This document shows, one piece after another, positions 1 through 6,818 of a DNA stretch of 64,000 nucleotides. The position numbers and the translations under genes were made by a program. Source of the stretch: Pectobacterium polaris. Lineage in GTDB: Bacteria > Pseudomonadota > Gammaproteobacteria > Enterobacterales > Enterobacteriaceae. The notes under the pieces were generated by a model. The model made no database searches, was not told the DNA's origin, and saw only the letters and a list, made by a program, of their open reading frames with translations. How positions within the stretch are numbered: position 1 is the stretch's first letter; the number at the start of each line of letters is the position of its first letter. Location: positions 2,790,001-2,854,000 of the forward strand of contig NZ_CP017481.1 of assembly GCF_002307355.1 (NCBI RefSeq), read 5' to 3'.

Positions 1-598
1 TCAGGGGAAGCTCGGTACAACCCAGAATAATTTTCTCAACGCCAGCCTGCAACAGGCGATCTTTTACCGGCGACAACATGCTATAGGCGCCGGCGATATC
101 ACCGGATTTATACGCGTAGATGCTTTCCATTACCTGGTGTTGGTCTGCATCATCCGGCGTGTAGCACTCAATATTATCGGTAGTCAGGTTGTCCTGATAA
201 ATTCTCGCTTTGACCGTCGCCGTCGTCGCTAACAGGCCGACGCGGGTGGTGTTGGCATTTTTAATCGCCTGACAGGTCACATCAATAATGCTGATCATTT
301 CTGCACGGCACTGTTTTTTTAAGTCATTAAACCAATAGTGCGCGGTGTTGCACGGGATAATGATGCATTCAGCGCCCGCGTTTTCGAGAATTTTCATATA
401 TTGCAGCATTTTATCCAGCGGTGACGCGCTGTGCTGGAGAATGCATTTCGTTCTGTCAGGGATATCAGGAATAGAAACCGCAATCATCGGAATATGGTCT
501 TGATCCCGATACGCTGGCGTGTTTTTGATCAGTTTTTGCATCGCATCGACGGTCGCACCCGGCCCCATACCACCAAGAATTCCCACGAGACTGTTCAT
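1..598 (-). CDS. Aspartate/glutamate racemase family protein (3' end outside window)
   Basis: The reverse strand reads an open frame from ATG at 598 to the window edge (199 codons, no stop), so the gene is cut. The N-terminus carries the family signature GILGGMGPGATVD. The two catalytic cysteines of cofactor-independent racemases are present: C83 in PCNTAHYW and C194 in GCTELPL. The family interconverts L- and D-aspartate or related acidic amino acids in the cytoplasm. It is divergent from a LysR regulator, with a dicarboxylate/amino-acid symporter just beyond, which suggests a role in uptake and racemisation of an acidic amino acid. Substrate is inferred only. A paralogue lies at 31521-32237. 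Confidence 0.85.
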   Translation of the reverse strand, partial: MNSLVGILGGMGPGATVDAMQKLIKNTPAYRDQDHIPMIAVSIPDIPDRTKCILQHSASPLDKMLQYMKILENAGAECIIIPCNTAHYWFNDLKKQCRAEMISIIDVTCQAIKNANTTRVGLLATTATVKARIYQDNLTTDNIECYTPDDADQHQVMESIYAYKSGDIAGAYSMLSPVKDRLLQAGVEKIILGCTELPL

Positions 599-700
599 GC
601 TGTTAACCCTGTAGCATTATGAAATTAAAAGGATAATCGCACACTGCCGGGCAATGTGAATTGCTAAATTCCCATCTGCTATGTATGATTTGCATAACTA

Positions 701-794
701 TTGGCATCCCTATGCTTTTATTGGTTTTAACCGCGTTTGGTGGGAAGCCTCTTTATTGGCGATGCAGGACGTTGGCAAATATAGAACGTTGGCA
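701..794. promoter_or_regulatory. Repeated TTGGCA/G motifs in the divergent racemase-LysR promoter region
   Basis: Four copies of TTGGC(A/G) in one orientation occur at 701-706, 756-761, 772-777 and 789-794. The last two sit in a 9-bp direct repeat, ACGTTGGCA, with 17-bp period (769-777 and 786-794). The last three are spaced 16-17 bp, about one and a half helical turns. They lie between the racemase start (598) and the LysR start (838), where a LysR protein would be expected to bind. Operator function is inferred. Confidence 0.35.
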
Positions 795-837
795 TAGGGA
801 GCGAAAACATGGCGCTGAGCGTTTTGAGTGAGGGACG

Positions 838-1737
838 ATGCTGAATAATATCGAAACCAAGTGGCTGTATGATTTTATCGTGCTGGAAGAGCACCGGAGT
901 TTTACGCTGGCGGCCGAGAAGCGGAATATCTCTCAGTCCTCATTCAGTCGGCGAATTCAGGCGCTGGAAGCGGCGGTTGGCTTTGATATTTTCGACCGTA
1001 GCGCGTTGCCACTACAGCTAACCGAGCAGGGGCGCGTGTTCCACGCCTATATCCGCAATACGCTGGATGACTTGGAGTATCAGCTCAATAAGCTGCACGG
1101 TGGAGACAATTACAAGAATAAGATCACCATCGCCGCGGCGCATTCGCTGTCGGTATTCATCATGCCTGAGCTGTTAAAAGACGTGCCGGATCCGCAGGAA
1201 AAAATCTTCTATGTCGAATCGATCGATGTCGATGAAGCGGTGCTGAATCTCAAAGAAGGGCGCAGTGACTTCATTTTCTCATTCTACAATGAGGATCTGA
1301 TGGGGGAGCCCTTCATGCATGAGAAGATACTGGAGTCCCGGCTTTATCCGGTCTGCGCGTGTGATAGTGCAGGGAAGCCGCTGTTTGATGTTAGCGCCTC
1401 ATCGGTACCGCTACTCAACTATACCGAGACGAGCTACATGGGGCGTCAGGTCAGCCGCTACTTATCTAGCGTCGACAGCGATAAGTTTACGGTCAATTTC
1501 GTCTCTTCCATGAGCGACTTGCTCAAACGTATGACGAAGAAAGGTTATGGTATTGCCTGGCTACCTGACTATTCCATTCAGGAAGAGCTGAAAAACAAAG
1601 AGCTGACGATCCTGAGCATGGAAAATGCCGTGATCCGCATGGGCGTTTATCTCTATCGCCTCGATGCGCGGTTGAACGTGGCTTCTGAGAAATTCTGGCG
1701 CTACATGAAAGGGCTGTCATCAGCATCTGGACTCTAA
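838..1737 (+). CDS. LysR-family transcriptional regulator
   Basis: A 299-aa protein with an N-terminal winged helix-turn-helix (about residues 5-65; FTLAAEKRNISQSSFSRRIQALE) and a C-terminal periplasmic-binding-protein-like effector domain. Length is typical for LysR regulators. ATG 838 is preceded by GAGGGAC at good Shine-Dalgarno spacing. It is divergent from the aspartate-racemase-family gene and convergent with the symporter at 1843-3147. The likely targets are therefore these two neighbours, and the effector may be an acidic amino acid or dicarboxylate. That assignment is inference; the LysR family call is firm. Confidence 0.9.
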   Translation: MLNNIETKWLYDFIVLEEHRSFTLAAEKRNISQSSFSRRIQALEAAVGFDIFDRSALPLQLTEQGRVFHAYIRNTLDDLEYQLNKLHGGDNYKNKITIAAAHSLSVFIMPELLKDVPDPQEKIFYVESIDVDEAVLNLKEGRSDFIFSFYNEDLMGEPFMHEKILESRLYPVCACDSAGKPLFDVSASSVPLLNYTETSYMGRQVSRYLSSVDSDKFTVNFVSSMSDLLKRMTKKGYGIAWLPDYSIQEELKNKELTILSMENAVIRMGVYLYRLDARLNVASEKFWRYMKGLSSASGL

Positions 1738-1789
1738 ACGTCGTGACCATGCAGATGATGAAACGAAACGTGGACTGGCAACGAGAGAT

Positions 1790-1818
1790 AAAAAAATAGC
1801 GGCCCGAAGGCCGCTATA
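1790..1818 (-). terminator. Rho-independent terminator with UUCG tetraloop
   Basis: A perfect 8-bp stem, TAGCGGCC/GGCCGCTA (1797-1804, 1809-1816). On the minus strand it closes a TTCG tetraloop and is followed by seven T residues. It lies downstream of the symporter gene (stop at 1843) and between convergent genes. Confidence 0.9.
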
Positions 1819-1842
1819 GATAACGAATTCACTCACTCAGCA

Positions 1843-3147
1843 TTAGCTATTTTGCGTAGCCTGCTGAGGTTCCTTATAGGCGACGACTTCGTCGGTAGCC
1901 TCTTCCTCATCATCGTGGATGTCTTTTTCCAGACTGGCCACAACAGCGGTAGAGATACTGTTACCGATGACGTTAGTTGCAGTACGACCCATATCCAGGA
2001 ACTGGTCGATACCGATAATCAGCAGGATACCGGCTTCCGGCAGGCTGAACATCGGCAGCGTTGCGGCAACTACTACGATAGAAGCACGCGCTACGCCTGC
2101 CATCCCTTTACTGGTGATCATCAGCGTCAGCAGGATCAGGATTTGCTCAGTAACGCTCAGGTCGATGTTGTAAGCCTGTGCGATAAACAGAATCGCAAAG
2201 GACTGGTACATCATAGAACCGTCGAGGTTGAACGAGTAACCGAGCGGCAGCACAAAGCTGGTGACTTTTTTCGGCACGCCGAATTTGGTCAGCGCTTCCA
2301 TGGTTTTCGGGTATGCAGATTCACTGCTCGCCGTGGCGAAAGCCAGCATGGTAGGTTCACGAATCAGCTTCGCCAGTCTAACAATGCCTTTGCCCAGGAA
2401 CAGGTAACCAACCAGGAACAGAACGCCCCACAGTACGGCCAGACCGAGGTAGAACTCACCGATCAGTTTACCGAAGTCGTAAAGCAGGCCCAGACCTTGC
2501 GTAGTAATCGCGGAAGCGATTGCGGCAAAGACAGCAATAGGGGCCAGCGCCATCACGTAGTCGGTCACGCGGAACATCACTTTGGTCAGTTCTTCGATCA
2601 GGGAGATGATCGTGGTCGCGTGCTTGTTTTTGCCTTTTACATAGGCAAGCGCGGAGCCGAAGAACAGAGAGAATACCAGAATTTGCAGGATCTCATTGTT
2701 CGCCATCGCTTCGACGATACTTTTCGGGAAGATATGGCTGATGAAGCTCTTAAGCGTAAAGCTGTCGGTGTTCAGGCCTGTTGCAATATGCTGTGCGGGG
2801 ATTTCGAGATTCATGCCTCCGCCAGGTTGGAACAGGTTGGCGAAGACCATACCGATGAGCAGGGAAATGAACGAGGCGCTGACAAACCAGATCATCGCTT
2901 TCATACCGATACGACCAACGGCAGAAGAGTTTCCTCCCATGCTTGCCAAGCCGGAAACCAGCGTAGCGAAGACCAGTGGCGCGATGATCATTTTAATCAG
3001 GCGCAGGAAGATATCGGTAACCATGTTGAAATAAGATGCAACTTCTTTTGCTCGACTGCCGTCAAGATATTGATGGCAAGCCCAGCCGATTAATATTCCC
3101 AGGACGATAGCCAAGACTATCTGTACAAGTAACTTCTGCCTTTGCAT
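1843..3147 (-). CDS. Dicarboxylate/amino acid:cation symporter (DAACS family)
   Basis: An inner-membrane secondary transporter of the GltP/DctA family with about eight transmembrane helices and two re-entrant hairpins. The serine-rich hairpin motif TASSE is seen in FATASSESAYPKT, the substrate/cation motif in GYSFNLDGSMMYQS, and the family DMGRTATNVIGN motif near the C-terminus. I chose ATG 3147 (434 aa, MQRQKLL...) because GAGG lies at correct spacing before it. An in-frame ATG 36 nt upstream has no such site. The C-terminus is acidic and soluble. Expected to import acidic amino acids or C4-dicarboxylates with H+ or Na+. It is a paralogue of GltP at 23521-24843, not its orthologue. Neighbours point to an aspartate-like substrate. 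Confidence 0.9.
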   Translation of the reverse strand: MQRQKLLVQIVLAIVLGILIGWACHQYLDGSRAKEVASYFNMVTDIFLRLIKMIIAPLVFATLVSGLASMGGNSSAVGRIGMKAMIWFVSASFISLLIGMVFANLFQPGGGMNLEIPAQHIATGLNTDSFTLKSFISHIFPKSIVEAMANNEILQILVFSLFFGSALAYVKGKNKHATTIISLIEELTKVMFRVTDYVMALAPIAVFAAIASAITTQGLGLLYDFGKLIGEFYLGLAVLWGVLFLVGYLFLGKGIVRLAKLIREPTMLAFATASSESAYPKTMEALTKFGVPKKVTSFVLPLGYSFNLDGSMMYQSFAILFIAQAYNIDLSVTEQILILLTLMITSKGMAGVARASIVVVAATLPMFSLPEAGILLIIGIDQFLDMGRTATNVIGNSISTAVVASLEKDIHDDEEEATDEVVAYKEPQQATQNS

Positions 3148-3813
3148 ATAAACCTCATGTTGATGAATTGATTCAGACAACACAATATTATTGCCGCGTG
3201 ATGGATGGTTGGTGCTTTCCCTGAATACACCAATTCCTCACCCGAACCTGTTATTGGGGTGTTGTGTCTGCCCGCCGATATTACAACGATTCTTGTTTTT
3301 TACATTTTTTTTCTGCGGATTGTTATGTAATTGTGATCTTTGTCATGCGAAAAATGCATGTCCATGTCGCTTGTAATGATAAATAGGGATGTGATGCGCA
3401 GATCGTGTAAATCGTGATATTTCTATTAAGTTATTATTAAACAATGGTTTAAGTTGGTTTTTTGCAGATAAAATCAGATGAGTCAAGGTGTTGAAGTAGT
3501 GTTGCTAATGATATGTGGCGATACATCAATAAAACAGATGGTGAATTACTTAAAGATTAAGTAAAAATAAAAGAACAATTAACGAAAAGTTTATATACAT
3601 GATTTTTTATAAAAAAATTAATTTTTTAATTATTTAAATCGTGACTTTGTTTTTTTGTCTCTATGTTTTATTTTTTCGTTGTTGATCTGAAGTTTAATTA
3701 TTGTTCTATGTGTTTCTGTTTGTAACTAATTGGGCGTTTAGGGCGTTTAAAATGGTGTTTTTTATTTTTTAAACATATGTTACTGATGATTTGAGACCTC
3801 GCTGTTGGTTATT
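3148..3813. other. AT-rich intergenic region, no gene seen
   Basis: About 670 bp of strongly AT-rich sequence between the symporter start and the end of the GntR-type regulator gene. I see no convincing ORF with a ribosome site. The only recognisable element is a weak CRP-like site at 3332-3347, so most of it is probably upstream regulatory sequence for the symporter. Confidence 0.6.
3332..3347. promoter_or_regulatory. Possible CRP site
   Basis: TGTGA-N6-TCATG resembles the CRP consensus TGTGA-N6-TCACA, with a perfect left half and three of five matches on the right. It lies about 185 bp upstream of the symporter start, far for class I/II activation, so this is tentative. Confidence 0.3.
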
Positions 3814-4707
3814 TCACCGAAAAAGATCGATGCTGACTTTATCGTGACACGCTTTCTCCAGATGTTTCTTCATCCAGTCTGCCGCTGTTTCGATCTCTCC
3901 CCGTTGCAGGAAATCCAGAATCGCCAGATGCTCTGCAATCTGTTCCAACCGCTTGGGATTGAAGGCTGGACTCCCTTGTCGATATTCCACCAAACGCCGT
4001 AACTGATTGATTCGTTGCAAACTATGGTGGGCGAAGCGGTTGCCGCTACAGGCAAGCAGCGTTTCATGAAAGTGCGTATTGGCATCGAACATTTCATGCG
4101 GTGTGAGCGTCAGGTAACCCCCATTGAGAATGTCTTCCTGCTGTTTACGACAGGCATTGAGCGTGTGCTGATCGATACGAAACTGCGGTGACAGCAGACT
4201 GAGCGGCTCGACCAGCAGGCGGAACGTAAAACTTTCCTCATAGGCCGTGACGGAATCGATAATCGGCGTGGTTCGCCAGCCTTGACCGGTGCGGAATTCC
4301 AGCCAACCTTCCTGTTGAATACGCGTTAGGACGTTACGCAGTACGGAGCGGGATACCTGACATTCTCGCATCAAATCCACTTCTGAAAACTGCTCCGGCA
4401 ACCGACGGGAGAGGCGCATATCGACAATCTTCCGGTAGAGCGGCTCTTCGCTGCTGGCGGCTAATTCGGTGACCAGATGCCCTAATTCATGGGCATGACG
4501 GTCGAGATAAAACCCCCGATTGCGGTGGTAATGCAGCATGCCTTTTTCCGTCAGATACAGCAGCGCAACCTTGACCGGCGTGCGCGAGGCGTTCAATACC
4601 TGCGCCAGCGACGATTCGATCAGATGAGCGCCAGGCGGCAGCTGCTCGCGGCGAATGTAGGCGACAATCTGTCTGACAATCCTTGTCTGTAGGGGAGTTA
4701 AAGCCAT
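3814..4707 (-). CDS. GntR/FCD-type regulator with two winged-helix domains
   Basis: A 297-aa cytoplasmic DNA-binding protein. Residues about 1-66 form a GntR wHTH (LAQVLNASRTPVKVALLYL). A second wHTH-like segment follows at about 90-150 (LMRECQVSRSVLRNVLTRI, then EGWLEFRTGQG). The C-terminal third looks like an all-helical FCD ligand domain, with putative metal-ligand residues in FDANTHFHETL and later histidines. Usual FadR/FCD regulators are about 220-250 aa with one wHTH, so the extra domain is unusual. ATG 4707 has AGGA at good spacing. It lies 108 bp downstream of the CitMHS transporter on the same strand and probably regulates it. Ligand unknown. Confidence 0.8.
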   Translation of the reverse strand: MALTPLQTRIVRQIVAYIRREQLPPGAHLIESSLAQVLNASRTPVKVALLYLTEKGMLHYHRNRGFYLDRHAHELGHLVTELAASSEEPLYRKIVDMRLSRRLPEQFSEVDLMRECQVSRSVLRNVLTRIQQEGWLEFRTGQGWRTTPIIDSVTAYEESFTFRLLVEPLSLLSPQFRIDQHTLNACRKQQEDILNGGYLTLTPHEMFDANTHFHETLLACSGNRFAHHSLQRINQLRRLVEYRQGSPAFNPKRLEQIAEHLAILDFLQRGEIETAADWMKKHLEKACHDKVSIDLFR

Positions 4708-4787
4708 GGCTATCCTGCTATGTCGTTTAGGGTGTTACGAGGAATCTTTATGTTCTTGTCAGCACGGCTTGCCTGCCAGTAGAGAAG

Positions 4788-4806
4788 GCTCCGGCCAAGC
4801 CGGAGC
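4788..4806. terminator. Inverted repeat between transporter and regulator
   Basis: A perfect 8-bp stem, GCTCCGGC/GCCGGAGC, with a CAA loop lies between the CitMHS transporter stop (4816) and the regulator start (4707). There is no clean T-tract on either strand, so it may be a weak terminator or an RNA-processing/stability hairpin that lowers regulator expression. Confidence 0.5.
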
Positions 4807-4815
4807 AACCCTGTT

Positions 4816-6129
4816 TTACTGGTGATAGAACGGAAATGCGCCGAAGACAATACCACCGACCAGCAGCGACAGGCTGACAAAAATCGCCCATTTGATTGCA
4901 AAGCGTTGGTGATCGCCGATGTCCACTTTTGCCAGACTGACCAGCAGATAGAGCGATGGCACTAGCGGGCTGAGAAGGTGGAACGGCTGGCCGACAATCG
5001 ACGCACGGGCGATCTCCTCTGGGGTAATACCATAGTTGACCGCCGTCTGGGCGATAACGGGTAAGATTCCGAAATAGAACGCATCGTTGGACATCAAGAA
5101 AGTAAACGGCAGGCTAATGAGCGCGGTGAACACCGCAAGATACGGGCCGAAACTTTCTGGTATCACCTGCAACAGGCTCTTCGCCATGGCATCCACCATG
5201 CCCGTACCGGATAAAATCCCGGTGAAGATCCCAGCGGCGAAAATAAGCGATGTCACCGCGAGCACGTTAGCGGCGTGTGAGCCGATCCGCGCTTTTTGCT
5301 CCTCCAACTTGGGATAGTTGAGCATGACGGCGATAGCGAAGCCGACCATAAACAGCACTTGAATAGGCAGAATGCCGATCACCAGAAACACCAGAAGTAG
5401 GGTGGTCAGAATAAAGTTAGGCCAGAACATTTTAGGGCGGCGATTGGCGTCGCTTTCTTCGTCACTGCCGTTGCCCAGATTGATCGAAGCATTCTGGAAG
5501 TTGCTGACATCAATGATTCCCAGCCGTTTGCGCTCCTGTAGACCCAGGAACACGGCCACGCCGACCAGCGTCAGGCTGGCTAAAATAATCGCTGGGAGCA
5601 TGGGGAGGAAAACATCCAGTGCATCAACGCGTAATGCGGCGGCGGCACGCGCCGTCGGGCCGCCCCAAGGGGAAAGGTTCATCACGCCGCTGGCGATGTT
5701 AACCAGACAGGTCAACCCGAGCACGTTCATCCCCAACCTCTGATAGAGCGGCAGGAAGGCGGCAATTGCGATCATATAGGTCGTCGTACTGTCGCCATCC
5801 AGCGCGACCATCAAGGTTAATACGGCGGTGCCGACCAACACTTTTAGCGGATCGCCTTTAACCAGGCGGAGAATGAAGCGCACCAGCGGATCGAACAGCC
5901 CCGCATCGATCATGATGCCGAAGTAGAGAATAGAAAATGTCAGCATAACGCCGGTTGGTGCCAGCGTTTTGATGCCGTCCAGCATCATCGCACCCAGCCC
6001 CTGATAGAAACCTGCGGCCAGTGCGAACAGCGTAGGGACAAGAATCAGCGCGATCAGCGCAGACATCCGCTTGGTCATGATCAGGTACATAAAGCAGATG
6101 ACCATAGAGAAACCGAGAATAGTGAGCAC
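4816..6129 (-). CDS. CitMHS-family citrate/metal-citrate transporter
   Basis: A 437-aa inner-membrane protein with about 12 hydrophobic segments. It matches the CitMHS family (Bacillus CitM/CitH type), with the conserved stretches ALDGDSTTTYMI, MNLSPWGGPTARAAAAL and SNDAFYFGILPV. The family imports citrate complexed with a divalent metal by proton symport. The start is GTG at 6129, supported by AGGAG seven bases upstream. The gene is followed by the tandem-wHTH regulator on the same strand. Its 5' leader (6130-6374) contains a short ORF and two hairpins, which suggests translational or transcriptional attenuation. The family call is strong; citrate specificity is inferred. Confidence 0.88.
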   Translation of the reverse strand: MLTILGFSMVICFMYLIMTKRMSALIALILVPTLFALAAGFYQGLGAMMLDGIKTLAPTGVMLTFSILYFGIMIDAGLFDPLVRFILRLVKGDPLKVLVGTAVLTLMVALDGDSTTTYMIAIAAFLPLYQRLGMNVLGLTCLVNIASGVMNLSPWGGPTARAAAALRVDALDVFLPMLPAIILASLTLVGVAVFLGLQERKRLGIIDVSNFQNASINLGNGSDEESDANRRPKMFWPNFILTTLLLVFLVIGILPIQVLFMVGFAIAVMLNYPKLEEQKARIGSHAANVLAVTSLIFAAGIFTGILSGTGMVDAMAKSLLQVIPESFGPYLAVFTALISLPFTFLMSNDAFYFGILPVIAQTAVNYGITPEEIARASIVGQPFHLLSPLVPSLYLLVSLAKVDIGDHQRFAIKWAIFVSLSLLVGGIVFGAFPFYHQ

Positions 6130-6206
6130 AGTGAATCTCCTGTTTTTTATTATATTCTGAATAACTTACTGCCTTTCTTTCGGCAAATTTAGGGTGAAAG
6201 AAGCCG

Positions 6207-6226
6207 TGCGGTTTTTTATAACCGCA
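6207..6226 (-). promoter_or_regulatory. Leader hairpin before the CitMHS gene
   Basis: TGCGGTT and AACCGCA form a perfect 7-bp stem with a TTTTAT/ATAAAA loop. It sits between the leader ORF stop and the CitMHS start, about 80 nt before the GTG. A smaller inverted repeat (ACGTC-AGC-GACGT) lies near 6260-6272. Both could take part in attenuation; function is inferred. Confidence 0.45.
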
Positions 6227-6299
6227 TATCGAAAGGGATGAAATTAGCTTATTTCCCGACGTCAGCGACGTTCAGGAGAATACGAATTAAAAGCGGGGG

Positions 6300-6374
6300 T
6301 TAGCTTCCAGGGTCGAGACGAATAATAAAGGATAGATAATGAGGGAGCGATAAGGTAACGGTAATCGGTAACAT
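6300..6374 (-). CDS. Putative 24-aa leader peptide upstream of CitMHS transporter
   Basis: A short ORF in the 5' region of the CitMHS transporter gene. ATG at 6374 is preceded by AGAGG at good spacing and the TAA is at 6300-6302, encoding a mostly hydrophobic peptide that begins MLPITVTLSLPHYLS. It ends about 170 nt before the transporter GTG, with two hairpins between. The arrangement resembles known leader peptides that control transporter genes through ribosome stalling. I do not recognise the peptide and cannot show it is translated. Alternatively it is a chance ORF. Confidence 0.45.
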   Translation of the reverse strand: MLPITVTLSLPHYLSFIIRLDPGS

Positions 6375-6818
6375 AAACGACCTCTATGCGAGCAATAATA
6401 ATATTCCTTTTATCCCCATCAGCGTTCATCTAACCGATTGTTTAATAATTATTTTAATCGACTTGATAACTGCCGCTACAAGGGGGCTCTTTTTGTTAAA
6501 AACAAATTAAAGCATTGTAAAATGAAACGCAAATTGCGCTAAATTGGAATAAAAAACAATTGGGCGAGGGAAAGGGCGGTGATAGCAACATAATTTTAAA
6601 AAATAAACAGAGGTGTGAAAATTTAATTGCTGCGTAGAAAATTATTATCGATTAACGGAAATTCATCCATTTTCATTAATGAAATTTTACAAGATGAGGC
6701 AGAGAATAAAGGCATTATCGGTGAGGAGAGTTAAACGGTGTCTAAACCCTCGGCATTTTCTAAGCCGCCACGGCTTTTATCTAATGACTTAGGCTCGCGG
6801 CGGCTCAGGTAAGAGAGA
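6375..6818. other. AT-rich intergenic region between CitMHS leader and fdhF
   Basis: About 440 bp of AT-rich sequence. The left part presumably holds the promoter of the leader ORF/CitMHS unit. The right part (6760-6818) lies downstream of fdhF and has an imperfect AGCCGCC/GGCGGCT inverted repeat with a wide loop, possibly part of its terminator. No further gene seen. Confidence 0.5.

Noticed and set aside
1852..3093. A 413-codon open frame antisense to the DAACS symporter
   Set aside because: It mirrors the symporter codons, is full of Arg/Gln/His and low-complexity stretches, and has no ribosome site. It is a shadow of the real gene.
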